Shown: positions 1 through 10,429 of the stretch, one piece after another
Layout of the letters: each line of letters begins with the position of its first letter
How positions within the stretch are numbered: position 1 is the stretch's first letter
Assembly: GCF_015706575.1 (NCBI RefSeq)
Contig: NW_024037065.1
Coordinates: 682,001-746,000 of the forward strand
DNA: 64,000 nucleotides
Source of the DNA: Patiria miniata
Taxonomy: Eukaryota; Echinodermata; Asteroidea; Valvatida; Asterinidae
Reading direction: 5' to 3'
Position numbers and translations under genes: made by a program
Notes under the pieces: generated by a model
What the model saw: the letters and a program-made list of their open reading frames with translations, nothing else
Told to the model about the DNA's origin: nothing
The model's database searches: none

Positions 1-3000
1 CAGGTTTCATTCAAGAACAGGAGTAAATTTTCAAATGGAGTAAGACAGAATGGTACAAGCAAGAGGTTGAGCAAGAGGTGTCGTGTTGAGAAGAGAAAGA
101 TTAAGAAAATGAACCATAGCTTGAAGGAAACAGAGCCTGTGCAGTGTTGGTTATGTGATCAAGTAACTAATACAGTTGAACAAGTTGTGGAATGTGATAC
201 CTGCAGTATCTGCTATCATATGAGTTGTATGGGATTTGCAAATATGGAATCTGTGCTAGCAAGCAAATCAGTATCATGGCTGTGTCTAAAATGTGGAAGA
301 TGTACTTACAGTGACTCTTGGTTGTATGATCTTGGCATTCCGACAGATGAGAACAAATTTGAGATACCATCATCTGAAGTGTACATGGAGGAAGCATCTG
401 TTGAGTCATGCAGTGAAGGTGTTCCTTGCACAGAAGATTACATTCAAGTTTCAACAGTGAATGGAAACGAAGGTGAGAAACAAACAGGTACTGGCAAAAT
501 CAAGCATGTAATAGCCTGCAGAGATACATGTTTAAATACAGTTGAAAGACAATGCATACATGTAGTTAGGCAGACTGGAGGTTATTCATTGCGGAGCAAG
601 AAGAGTACCAATGTTGAGAGTAGTTCTAGTAGTGGAAAGAAAAAGAAAGAGGAAAGTAAAAACAAAGCAAAGACAACAAGAGGTCAGTCTGCTAAGAAAG
701 ATGGAGAGCATAATGACACAAGTATAAATGAAGCAGTCTCAGAAAGAAAACCTATTACTAGATACAGTCTTCGAAACAGGAAAGAGCAAGTGTTGGTAGA
801 AAATGAAAAGGAGAGTGTTGAGAATATGAAATCCAAAAGAAAAGCTGGAGATGGTGTGGAAGATTTTGGAAAAGGTACTGAGAGGAAAAAGCCCCGAGTC
901 ATTCCACAGAGAGGTAAATCACCGGAAAAGCATAAATCTAATGATGAAACCAAAATATGGAGTTGTTCTAAAAACAGTTGCAAAGACAATGACAACATAA
1001 ATGAGACTAAAGAGATGAGATGTATTCAAGGTACTTTCCATCAAGGTGATCTCAGATTTGCAGAACTGGCTGGAAGACAATGTGTTTGTATGAGCCTGTG
1101 TGGAATCCTCTTTAGCCGAATTAAGCTGTTGAATACGTGGAGTTGCAAAGACATGGATTTTGTGTTGAACACTGGCAATGAATTGTACAGTTGTTTGTCT
1201 CGAAGCTCTACAATGAGAAATGAATATTTGTTAATCAGTGAGTTGCCTGATAAGATTGATGCGTTTGGTAAATGTTTTCACATGAAGATTGCTGAATCTG
1301 TTTCTGGCACTTTTGCAGAAGAAGGACATCTGACTGAGTTCAATATGATTCCATTGAGTAGGGCAGTAGAGCAGACAATTCAGAAATACTGTGCCTGTTT
1401 TATCTGTTTCAAAGGGAACACATTTTCAGTAATTGCTCAAGATGGAATGTATTATATTTTTGATTCACATTCTAGAAATCAGTATGGACATCAGGACAGT
1501 GAAGGAAGAAGTTTGGTCAAATGTGTATCATCATGGCAAGGTGTGTACAGGTATTGTACTGAACTTGGACAATCTATGAATGTCAGTGGTCATGAACAGT
1601 TTGAAATTACAGGTGTTACTGTCTGGGTAGATGATGATCTCAGTATCTGTGGTTGTGATGAGACTCTCAATGGTAGCTCCAGTAGTATGACACAGATAAA
1701 GAAACACAGTGAACATGACATAGAAATCATACAAGCTAATCAACCTGACAATCTAAAATTTGTTCCCTTGTCTTATGACCATAAGATTGCACTGTGTGAG
1801 AAATTAGGTGTGACAAAAATGTGTGTATATGGTCATGAAATTCCTGTGAAATGTGAGAAGTTGACAAAACCTGATGCTATAAAGAAAATTCAAGGTGATG
1901 GTAACTGTTTCTACAGAGCTATTTCATATGCTATTTCAGGAACTGAAAATAATCACATGCAACTCAGAATGGCAATTGTTAATCACTTGTTGGAAAATGC
2001 TGCTCAGTTTAGGTGCTATTTACGTGAAGGTTACAGGACAATTCAAGAGTATGTCACAAATGCAAGACTGTATAACAATGGAACATGGGCTACCGAGGTA
2101 GAAATCATTGTAACAGCACACATGTTGGATGTCGGTATTTACACATATGATGATGCCAATAAGTGGTATTTATTTTCAAATAGATATACATGCACAGATA
2201 GTAGAAGTGACAATTCAGAGATGTCAGGAATTTATTTGCACCACAAGAATCAGGTACATTATGATTTAGTGACAAGTGTACATGAGTTCAGAAGAAAGGT
2301 ACAACACAACATTCAGGAGCACGATGACAATACATCAGAAACACAAGTGTTGAAAAGATCAAAGAGACGTAAACGTGTTAATGTAAGGAAGAGGCAAAAA
2401 ACTAACCGAGACCAGCAAAGGGAAAGATATCAGAGAAAGAAAGATAAACAAAATAAAAACAATGCTGTAAGTGTCAAAGCGAAGAAAAATTGTGCAAAGA
2501 AAGAAAAATATCATAGTTGTGTGGTATACAGGCAAGGTGCTATTGAGTATGGCAAAAAGAGATACAAAGAAAATGCGGCAAATATCACTGGAGTTATGAG
2601 GAAACGATACCATGAGAATGCTGATTATAGGAGTAAAAAAATTGGCTGTGAAAAATTGAAATATGACAGAGATGCAGAACATAGGCAAACGAAGAAAAAA
2701 AGTGTGAAAATATACTGTAAGAGAAAATACCATTGTGATTTATCATATAAATATGCTCGTATCAAATCTATGAAAAAGAAGTATCATAGTGATTTGTCAT
2801 ATAGAAATGCTCTTATTAAATCTATGAAAAAGAAGTACCATGGTGATTTATCATATAAAAATGCTCTAATTAAATCGATTAAAAAGAAGTATTCTTTGAA
2901 CAAATTATATAGGATGAAATTGATACATTTTCAGAAAGCAAAGTACCACAGTGATCAGTGTTATCGTCAAAATATGAAGCAAAGGAATGCTGAACGAGAA

Positions 3001-6000
3001 ATAAGAAAGAGAGCAAGTCAATGTATTATGAGCAATGTAATGAGAAATTGGAGGCAAGATGTGTCATCAGGACCTGAATATATTTGTGCAGTTTGTCATA
3101 AAATCCTTTTTCGAAAGCAGGTTGTAAAGTGTAATCAAAATAAATACAAAAGTGACAATTGCATATCTCAAGAATATCTGCATAAGTGTGCCAACAATGA
3201 AAATTGTGGTGATAAGTGTCGTGTGGCAGAATCAAGTAGATCAAGTTTGTGGATTTGCTATACATGTCACAGGAAGTTGCTTCAGAACAGGATCCCAGCA
3301 GAAGCTTGTGCAAACAATTTGGCGTTGGAAGATATCCCAGAGGAATTGAGTTGTTTAAATATATTAGAGGAGCATCTGATTGCAATTAATGTGGCATTTA
3401 TGAAGATGATGGCTTTACCCAGAGGTGGTCAGAATGCAGTGCATGGCCCAGTTGTTTGTGTACCTTCAAATATTTCGGAAACTGTAACAGCATTGCCTAG
3501 ATGTTCTAATAATAATGAGTTAATCAGGGTTAAGTTGAAGAGAAAATTGTCATTCAAAGGATATTACCAGTACCAATTTGTAAGTAGAGAACATGTTGAA
3601 CGTGCACTACAGTATCTTAAGGAGCATAATGTGTGGTACAAGGACATTGAGATAAACTGTGATTGGGACAATCCCCTGGAAGATGAAAGTGATAGCCAAG
3701 AAGAGCATGAATCTGATAATTCAAGTGAGAGTGATGAAGACACAGATGTAGACACAGATGAAGAACGTTTGACAGGTATTGTTTACGATACATGTTTGCA
3801 GCCAGTGAACATTGCTCAAGATGCTTTGGATCAATATTTTGATGATGTCATGTGTGTTGCACCTTGTGAAGGAAATAGCCCAGTCAGAGTTTTAATGGAA
3901 GAAGGTAATGAGGCGAAATGTTTTCCAGCGTTATTTCCAACAGGCACCCCTATTTTTAGTGATGATCGTGATGTGAAGTTAAGTCTCTGCAGATATTTTC
4001 ATAACAGGTTAATGAATGCAAATAATAGATTTGCAAAGTGTACTCAGTATATCTTCTATGCTCAATACCTGTCAGAAATACAGCAAGTAATGTCACAAGT
4101 ATCAATTGCAATGCGTCAGAGTTCAGGCAGTATACACAGTGCTGAAAGTGTAAATGCTAGCATGATTAATGATAGAGATCAACTGAGAGATATTTTACAG
4201 TCTGATAGTGGTTATAGGTTCTTGAAACCAATCAGAGGTACACCCCCATACTGGCAAGCAGCTCAGAAAGATGTCATGGCTATGATTAGACAACTTGGAA
4301 TTCCAACATGGTTTTGCTCATTTTCAGCAGCTGATATGAGATGGCCTGAAATCATAAACACGATATTGAGACAACAGGGTGATTCTAGAGATGTTGAGGA
4401 TTTGGATTGGAATGAGAAATGTAAAATATTGCGAAGTAATCCTGTGACTGCAGCTAGAATGTTTGACAAGAGATTCCATTCATTCTTGAAAGATGTTATT
4501 TTGTCCAGAGCTCAGCCTATTGGCAAAGTGAAGGATTATTTTTATAGAGTTGAATTTCAGCAAAGAGGAAGTCCACATACCCACTGTTTATTTTGGATTG
4601 AGAATGCTCCAAAATTGGGATGTGATAATGATGAAGAGGTTATTAAATTCATTGATTCATATATCAGCTGCAAATTGCCATCCAAGGATGAGGATTCAGA
4701 GCTGAATGACATAGTGAGTCACGTGCAGCTACATAGCAAGAAGCATTCTAAGTCATGTAAAAAAAAAGGAACTGAGTGTAGATTTAATTTTCCAAGACCA
4801 CCATCCAGTAGAACCTTCATTACTGAGCCAGATCCCATGGATGATGATGATGACCGTGATGATATTCGTATTGATGATAATCATACTGATGGTGATGATG
4901 ATAATTATACTGATGGTGATGATGATAACGATGAGTGTGGAGTGGATGAAAGTGATGATGGTGATGATAATCACAGAAATCAGCAATGTGATAGCAAGAA
5001 GCATAGTGATGCCAAGGAATTATTGAAGTCAGTTTGGGATGCAATACAGAATGAGGAAAACCAGAATTTGTCAACTGTACAGTTATTTGAAAGAATGAAT
5101 ATTACACAGGATGCTTTTGAAAAGGCTAACAATACATTGAGTCACAAACCTACAATTGTCATAAAAAGAGAACCACAAGATGTATGGGTAAATTTGTACA
5201 ATCCTGCTTTGATTAGATGTTGGAATGCTAACATGGATATCCAGTATATCACCGATGCATATGCCTGTGCAGCTTATGTTGTGTCATATATGTCTAAATC
5301 AGAACGTGAAATGGGACAGTTATTAGCAAATACACAGAAAGAAGCTTTGAAGGGTAATTTGGATGCTAGGCAAAGTATGAAGGAACTTGGTTCTGTGTAT
5401 CTGCATAATCGTGAAGTATCTGCCCAAGAAGCAGTGTTTCGAGTATGTGGTCTTCGATTGAAAGAAGGTTCAAGGAAAGTCGAGTTTATACCTGTTGGTG
5501 AAAATCCAGTCAGAATGAGCTTGCCGTTAAGTGTAATTCAGAATAGATCTGAAGATGATGACAGTGACATATTCATGGCTAATAGAGTTGATCGCTATAA
5601 AGCAAGACCAGATCTTCATAAATTTAATGACATGTGCCTTGCAAAATTTTGCTCAGAATACAGGGTAATATATAATGCAAACACTAACAAGAAAACTAAA
5701 TCACCAGTGTATGAACTTAAAGATGGTTTGGGTCATGTACAGAGGCGTAGTAAAACTGAACCTGCAGTCATAAGATACCCCCGATTTTCAGAGAATAAAT
5801 ATCCTGAGAAGTATTACCACAGTATATTGCAGCTGTTTCTTCCATATTGTGTAGATGCACATTTGAAACCACCTAAGTTTGAAACATTTGAACAATTCTA
5901 TAAAAATGGTGCTGTATGTCTACATGATAAACTGAAATCTGTGAGGTGCATTGTTGAAAGTAACCGCTCCATATATGAAGCAAATGTTGAGTCTCTTGAA

Positions 6001-8319
6001 GCAGCAGAACAGTATGTGAAGAAATTTGGTCTTCAAGAAGATGCTTGGGCTTTGATTTGTCCTAAGTCTGAGCAAGAGAGACTTGAATGTGAAGCAGAAC
6101 GTGAAGAAGTAATAGGAGAAGAGAATGGTTTTGATATCCCTGATTTGCAAGCTGATGAAACAGTAGGAAAAAAATGTAGTATTGAACCACATCCAGCAAA
6201 AATATCAAAGCAAGAAGCACTCAATTTATTAAGATCATTGAACGAACAGCAGAGACAAGTGTTTAATAAGATTCGTAACTGGTGCTTGAAGAAGATCAAT
6301 GGGAAAAATCCTGAACCATTTCATGTATTTGTGACCGGTGGAGCTGGAACTGGGAAAAGCCACTTGATAAAGTCAGTTCACTATGAAGCAACAAGACTTT
6401 TTGCTAGAATGGTTCAAAACCCTGAAAACATGTCAGTATTGATAGTTGCGCCTACAGGAGTTGCTGCATTTAATGTCAATGGTAGTACAATTCACAGTGC
6501 TCTTTCAATCCCTGTTGATGCTAGATTACCATATCAACCACTTGGAGAAGAGAAATTGAATACGCTGAGGAATGTGTTACAAGATCTTCAAATTTTGATT
6601 ATTGATGAAATATCGATGGTTGATCACAAGATTTTGTGCTATATACATGGACGTTTGCGTCAGATGAAACAAACACGTAGTCATAATCATTTCGGTAACA
6701 TCAGTATTTTAGCTGTTGGAGATTTTTATCAGCTACCTCCAGTCAAAGGAAAAGCATTGTATCAGAGAGCACTCCCAGTAGATCTATGGAATGATATTTT
6801 CCAGAAAGTAGAACTTAATGAAATAATGCGACAAAAAGATGATGTAGAGTTTGCAAAAGCACTGAATAGATTACGAGTAAAAACTAAGAAGGAAAAGTTA
6901 TCAGAAGAAGATGTAACATTGTTGAAGTCCTGTGAAACTGGAGAAGATTGGAATGATGCATTACATATCTACCCATGTAACAAACAAGTGGATGAATACA
7001 ATACGCAAACACTCTTTGCAACGTGTATTGATTGTATATGTATTGTTGCTAAGGATTTACAGAAAGATGCTAGTAAAGGTAATCGAAAAGGAAGGGTAAA
7101 AGTTCCTAAGAAATCAACATACACAAGCTTGCCTGAATCATTGTGGTTAGGTGTTGGTGCTAGAGTTATGTTAACTAAGAATATTGATGTATCAGATGGA
7201 CTTGTGAATGGAGTGTTTGGCACTGTACGTGAAATTATTATGTTGCCAGATAAATCTTGGCCAAAGTGCATTGAAGTTCAGTTTGATAATAAGGATGTTG
7301 GATTGAAGTTAAAAAGAAAATACAAATCGTCAAATAAAGAAGACACAGTTCCAATTCAAAAGGAAGAAGAAAATGTCAGTAAGCAATGTGTTCGACAGCA
7401 GTTTCCCTTAAAATTAGCCTGGGCATGCACAGTTCACAAAGTGCAAGGAATGACAACAGATAGAGCAGTTGTTTGCCTTGAACACACATTTTCAGCTGGA
7501 CAAGCTTATGTTGCACTGAGCAGAGTCACATCAATGCATGGACTTGTGATTCAAGGATTTGATGAAAAATATATCTACTGTAACAAGGCAATTTCGGAAT
7601 CATTGAAAAGTATGCCAGAATTTACTGATGCTGAAGAATGTGCAAGGGAAGTGAAATCTGAAAAGACTGTTATCATGATGCATAACATTCAAGGATTAAA
7701 GGAACATCATATGGACCTAAAATGTAATAATGAAATGATGAAATCTGATTTCATCTGTCTTACTGAGACATGGATCGATAATGAGGAATACTCTGATGTA
7801 GAATTGAGTGATTTCAAATGCTATCATCAGATCAGAAGTGCGTCATATGATAATTCAAGTACAGTTACACAAATGTTGAAGCAGCAATGTCGTGGAGGTG
7901 TAGCAGTATTTGGTAGAAGGAACAGCACATTTAGCAGACTGACTCTTCCTGTTCAGAATCTAGAGCATATTGCATTTCAGGTAATAAGTAAGACGTCATA
8001 CTGTGTGGCAGTAATTTATCGTCCGGCTTCATATTCAATGGATGAATTTCTTGGCTATCTTAAAATTTTGCTGAGTGAACTTCATAAAGTGTCTTATAGG
8101 TGCATTGTAATGGGTGATTTTAATGAAGACATTCTGAAACACTGTTCACGGATTGAAAAGTTAATGCAAAATTATGGTTATAGACAGTGTGTTCATGATG
8201 AAACTACAGAAAATGGCACATTGATTGACCACGTATACGTCAGAAATATGGATACGGTAGATGCTGCAGTGATTCCAACATACTACAGCTATCATGAAGC
8301 AGTTTCCATAAGAATATAA
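1..8319 (+). CDS. Helentron rolling-circle transposase polyprotein, copy 1 (5' end outside window)
   Basis: One frame is open from the first base to the TAA at 8317-8319, over 2,770 codons, so the start lies upstream of the window. In order I see a PHD-type Cys/His finger (145-306), a C76-like cysteine protease (1021-1700; Gln at 1042, QC at 1078, D-x-H in FDSHSR near 1459), an OTU protease (1885-2290; GDGNCFYRA, and HxxxxHYD at its end), lysine/tyrosine-rich repeats (2340-3030), a Cys-rich DUF6570-like block (3080-3440), an HUH Rep domain (3900-4620; SPHTHCLFWI), a Tyr pair AYVVSYMSK (about 5270), a Pif1-type helicase (6200-7590; GGAGTGKSH, LIIDEISM, GDFYQLPPV, HKVQGMT, YVALSRV) and an EEP endonuclease (7670-8319; HNIQGL, ETW, YRP, GDFNED, LIDHVYV). 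OTU plus Rep-Pif1 plus EEP is the known Helentron (Helitron2) layout. No stop interrupts it, which suggests recent activity. The C76 assignment is by motif only. Confidence 0.95.
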   Translation, partial: QVSFKNRSKFSNGVRQNGTSKRLSKRCRVEKRKIKKMNHSLKETEPVQCWLCDQVTNTVEQVVECDTCSICYHMSCMGFANMESVLASKSVSWLCLKCGRCTYSDSWLYDLGIPTDENKFEIPSSEVYMEEASVESCSEGVPCTEDYIQVSTVNGNEGEKQTGTGKIKHVIACRDTCLNTVERQCIHVVRQTGGYSLRSKKSTNVESSSSSGKKKKEESKNKAKTTRGQSAKKDGEHNDTSINEAVSERKPITRYSLRNRKEQVLVENEKESVENMKSKRKAGDGVEDFGKGTERKKPRVIPQRGKSPEKHKSNDETKIWSCSKNSCKDNDNINETKEMRCIQGTFHQGDLRFAELAGRQCVCMSLCGILFSRIKLLNTWSCKDMDFVLNTGNELYSCLSRSSTMRNEYLLISELPDKIDAFGKCFHMKIAESVSGTFAEEGHLTEFNMIPLSRAVEQTIQKYCACFICFKGNTFSVIAQDGMYYIFDSHSRNQYGHQDSEGRSLVKCVSSWQGVYRYCTELGQSMNVSGHEQFEITGVTVWVDDDLSICGCDETLNGSSSSMTQIKKHSEHDIEIIQANQPDNLKFVPLSYDHKIALCEKLGVTKMCVYGHEIPVKCEKLTKPDAIKKIQGDGNCFYRAISYAISGTENNHMQLRMAIVNHLLENAAQFRCYLREGYRTIQEYVTNARLYNNGTWATEVEIIVTAHMLDVGIYTYDDANKWYLFSNRYTCTDSRSDNSEMSGIYLHHKNQVHYDLVTSVHEFRRKVQHNIQEHDDNTSETQVLKRSKRRKRVNVRKRQKTNRDQQRERYQRKKDKQNKNNAVSVKAKKNCAKKEKYHSCVVYRQGAIEYGKKRYKENAANITGVMRKRYHENADYRSKKIGCEKLKYDRDAEHRQTKKKSVKIYCKRKYHCDLSYKYARIKSMKKKYHSDLSYRNALIKSMKKKYHGDLSYKNALIKSIKKKYSLNKLYRMKLIHFQKAKYHSDQCYRQNMKQRNAEREIRKRASQCIMSNVMRNWRQDVSSGPEYICAVCHKILFRKQVVKCNQNKYKSDNCISQEYLHKCANNENCGDKCRVAESSRSSLWICYTCHRKLLQNRIPAEACANNLALEDIPEELSCLNILEEHLIAINVAFMKMMALPRGGQNAVHGPVVCVPSNISETVTALPRCSNNNELIRVKLKRKLSFKGYYQYQFVSREHVERALQYLKEHNVWYKDIEINCDWDNPLEDESDSQEEHESDNSSESDEDTDVDTDEERLTGIVYDTCLQPVNIAQDALDQYFDDVMCVAPCEGNSPVRVLMEEGNEAKCFPALFPTGTPIFSDDRDVKLSLCRYFHNRLMNANNRFAKCTQYIFYAQYLSEIQQVMSQVSIAMRQSSGSIHSAESVNASMINDRDQLRDILQSDSGYRFLKPIRGTPPYWQAAQKDVMAMIRQLGIPTWFCSFSAADMRWPEIINTILRQQGDSRDVEDLDWNEKCKILRSNPVTAARMFDKRFHSFLKDVILSRAQPIGKVKDYFYRVEFQQRGSPHTHCLFWIENAPKLGCDNDEEVIKFIDSYISCKLPSKDEDSELNDIVSHVQLHSKKHSKSCKKKGTECRFNFPRPPSSRTFITEPDPMDDDDDRDDIRIDDNHTDGDDDNYTDGDDDNDECGVDESDDGDDNHRNQQCDSKKHSDAKELLKSVWDAIQNEENQNLSTVQLFERMNITQDAFEKANNTLSHKPTIVIKREPQDVWVNLYNPALIRCWNANMDIQYITDAYACAAYVVSYMSKSEREMGQLLANTQKEALKGNLDARQSMKELGSVYLHNREVSAQEAVFRVCGLRLKEGSRKVEFIPVGENPVRMSLPLSVIQNRSEDDDSDIFMANRVDRYKARPDLHKFNDMCLAKFCSEYRVIYNANTNKKTKSPVYELKDGLGHVQRRSKTEPAVIRYPRFSENKYPEKYYHSILQLFLPYCVDAHLKPPKFETFEQFYKNGAVCLHDKLKSVRCIVESNRSIYEANVESLEAAEQYVKKFGLQEDAWALICPKSEQERLECEAEREEVIGEENGFDIPDLQADETVGKKCSIEPHPAKISKQEALNLLRSLNEQQRQVFNKIRNWCLKKINGKNPEPFHVFVTGGAGTGKSHLIKSVHYEATRLFARMVQNPENMSVLIVAPTGVAAFNVNGSTIHSALSIPVDARLPYQPLGEEKLNTLRNVLQDLQILIIDEISMVDHKILCYIHGRLRQMKQTRSHNHFGNISILAVGDFYQLPPVKGKALYQRALPVDLWNDIFQKVELNEIMRQKDDVEFAKALNRLRVKTKKEKLSEEDVTLLKSCETGEDWNDALHIYPCNKQVDEYNTQTLFATCIDCICIVAKDLQKDASKGNRKGRVKVPKKSTYTSLPESLWLGVGARVMLTKNIDVSDGLVNGVFGTVREIIMLPDKSWPKCIEVQFDNKDVGLKLKRKYKSSNKEDTVPIQKEEENVSKQCVRQQFPLKLAWACTVHKVQGMTTDRAVVCLEHTFSAGQAYVALSRVTSMHGLVIQGFDEKYIYCNKAISESLKSMPEFTDAEECAREVKSEKTVIMMHNIQGLKEHHMDLKCNNEMMKSDFICLTETWIDNEEYSDVELSDFKCYHQIRSASYDNSSTVTQMLKQQCRGGVAVFGRRNSTFSRLTLPVQNLEHIAFQVISKTSYCVAVIYRPASYSMDEFLGYLKILLSELHKVSYRCIVMGDFNEDILKHCSRIEKLMQNYGYRQCVHDETTENGTLIDHVYVRNMDTVDAAVIPTYYSYHEAVSIRI

Positions 8320-8352
8320 TTTGAATACTTTTATTGAGGACATTCTGAAACC

Positions 8353-8378
8353 TACATGTACATGTACATGTACATGTA
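8353..8378. repeat. (TACATG)n microsatellite
   Basis: About four perfect hexamer units directly follow the copy 1 stop codon. The hexamer is self-complementary, so the tract can fold on itself. Shorter TACATGTA runs recur elsewhere in the window. Confidence 0.8.
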
Positions 8379-8854
8379 TAACATTGAAACTGTCAATGTG
8401 AAGTATAGTGGTGTACACGTACATTGTATTTCACAGTTCCATAATGTTGGGATCATTTTGGACATTATAGAAGTAAGGATCAAGTGAATATTTATTCTTG
8501 TAAAATGTATGAATCTGTTTGATCATGATTAACCCGAACTGTGAAGGCCCTTTCAAAAAAAGCTTGGTTGTATCCTCAAATTGTTCAAAATATTCTAATT
8601 GCCACAGTGTACAAATTGAATACAGCCTCAATCTGCCTAAATAATTTTTTTGTTAATGACATTTGTTCCTGGAGGGATGATCACTGGCTAAATATCCTTC
8701 ATTTGTATGCATAAAGGTATTTGTATTAAATGTAATTCTGTTAAATGATGTTGTTTTAATGTAAAGCTGATCTTTGAAGCAAACATACAATTGATGTGCA
8801 ATATCAGTGCTAATGTGAACTAGTCATGAAATTACGATGGATGTTTTTTTGTAG

Positions 8855-8926
8855 ATCATGTTCATTTCTCAAGTTGTGTACTCAAGAGACGTACATTATG
8901 TGCAAGATGGAATTATGTCATTCATG
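8855..8926 (+). other. Exon-like segment in copy 1 tail
   Basis: A T-run followed by TAG precedes the segment and CATG|GTAAGT follows it, which is a strong donor. The 72 bases are open in one frame (24 codons). The corresponding place in copy 2 keeps the acceptor (CATGCAG followed by ATCATG, about 55741). It could be a 3' exon of the transposon transcript, or chance. No homology to a known protein is seen. Confidence 0.35.
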
Positions 8927-9244
8927 GTAAGTAAACAATTGCATCATCTATTTTGCTGAGGTCATAGTAGAAGTCTAAGAGAACATAGAGACCAGATTAG
9001 TTGAGCCTAGCTACTCAGTGGTCTGAGCTTCAGAAGTGCTATAGGTAAACATCGCGGTGAACATTCCTTTAAGAATAAACAAATCCTTAAAAAGAATTGA
9101 GAATATCGGACTCCTTGTGACGAGGAGATCTGCATGTGACGCACATTTGCTCACATCTGATCTCCATTGACGAAACAATTCAGCTACACATACTTGGGGT
9201 ATGTACCGGTAATCTTCTCTGATGTTAAGATTGACGTACTGGTA

Positions 9245-9690
9245 GATGTGGACAAACAGTGGATTTGGCAGACTCCCCACAGATGTCTGGAAGAACTACC
9301 TCAAAAATGACACCAAAAACAGCTTCCTGTTGTGCAGTGCCGAGTCCTGGGTGACCACCCATTGGTGGCTGCTGCTCCTCGAGTGTTTCCATCAGTGTTG
9401 CCTCTATACCATTCATTGGAGTGACCTTGTCAGCAGTATTGAAGTCTGTGGGGCAACCGATGTTACCAGCATTGAGGCCATGCTCCTAAACATGAAGCTG
9501 CATTGAGGAGGATATCTAGCATGGAGAATCATGGTCTGCAAAAGATTGTTGAGTTCAGGGAACTGTTTAGGAGCCATCGCGACTGAGGAGCACCATGGAA
9601 GAGGTACCGGTACACAGACACCTTGAAAAAGTCCTCGACCACTTTCCACGTTGGCCGCTAGTAGTGTGTAATGCAAGCTGCTGATTCTGT
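9245..9690 (+). pseudogene. LINE C-terminal remnant
   Basis: Translated fragments such as VTSIEAMLLNMKLH, followed in other frames by a GELxxG-like stretch and RYTDTLKK, resemble the carboxy-terminal region of many animal non-LTR retrotransposon proteins (IEAMLLKxQLRWAGH ... RYKDxLK). An in-frame stop after MKLH and frame changes show that it is dead. Only the 3' coding end is recognisable. A shorter related trace (VTSIEA) occurs in copy 2 near 55915. The clade is not resolved. Confidence 0.6.
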
Positions 9691-9833
9691 AAGATAAGGA
9701 GACATGGTCAACCAGGGCACCTCCTTGGAGGGCAATTGAAGGTCCAGCATGTCAATACATGGTGGATGTGACTTCCAAAAGAGTGAACTTGTGTAATTTT
9801 GTAAACATTTTTGAGCGCTTGGCCAGATTACAG

Positions 9834-9897
9834 TGTGGCCCACAACTCTGCTCTCCAAAAGCATCACTTTACCTGCCAGTATTTGAACATGGTTCAG
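9834..9897 (+). repeat. Exon-like tandem unit 1 (partial), copy 1 tail
   Basis: This is a truncated relative of the two units at 10084 and 10336. It shares the CCAGTATTTGAACATGG stretch and ends in the donor-like TTCAG|GTGAGT. Its 5' part has diverged and the possible acceptor (TTACAG) is weaker than in the other units. Confidence 0.5.
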
Positions 9898-10083
9898 GTG
9901 AGTGAGATTGTCAGTTTTCCTGTTGGTTTTTTTTTGGGGGGGGGCGGGGAGGGCGGAGGGGGGTTGGTTGGTGGTGTTCAACTGTTCCTCAACTTGACAC
10001 TTGCTGGTTTGTGTTTGGTTTGTGTGAGTACTGGAGCTAGTAGATCCTCGCACATGTCATTCTCTTGTATCCACTTTCTGTAG

Positions 10084-10177
10084 AAGTCATCAACTACAAA
10101 TCCACATGTTTTCTGCCAGTTGCCTGTGTGCTTTCCAACAGCATCACTCTGTATGCCAGTATTTGAACATGGTTCAG
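10084..10177 (+). repeat. Exon-like tandem unit 2, copy 1 tail
   Basis: The unit is 94 bases long, preceded by CTTTCTGTAG and followed by GTGAGTGAG, so both splice consensus borders are present. One frame is open through the whole unit (it begins KSSTTNPHVFCQLPV). The next unit starts about 252 bases later and the intervening sequence is also repeated, so the whole intron-exon block is in tandem. Confidence 0.55.
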
Positions 10178-10335
10178 GTGAGTGAGATTGTCAGATTTTC
10201 TGGTTTTTCGAGGGTTTTATCAGTGGTGTTCAAGTGTTCTTCAAAATGAAACTTGCTTGTTTGTGTTTGGTTTGTGTGAGTACTGGAGCTAGTAGATCCT
10301 CACACATGTCATTCTCTTGTATCCACTTTCTGTAG

Positions 10336-10429
10336 AAGTCATCAACTACAAATCCACATGTTTCCTGCCAGTTGCCAGTGTGCTCTCCAACAGCATCACT
10401 CTATATGCCAGTATTTGAACATGGTTCAG
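10336..10429 (+). repeat. Exon-like tandem unit 3, copy 1 tail
   Basis: This 94-base unit is nearly identical to the one at 10084, with the same borders (CTGTAG before, GTGAGT after) and the same open frame. Only a few substitutions separate the two, so the tandem duplication is younger than the split between the copy 1 and copy 2 tails. Confidence 0.55.

Noticed and set aside
4753-5074. Minus- and plus-strand Ile-, His- or Met-rich ORFs over the GAT repeat.
   Set aside because: Shadows of the Asp-rich tract in the Helentron ORF.
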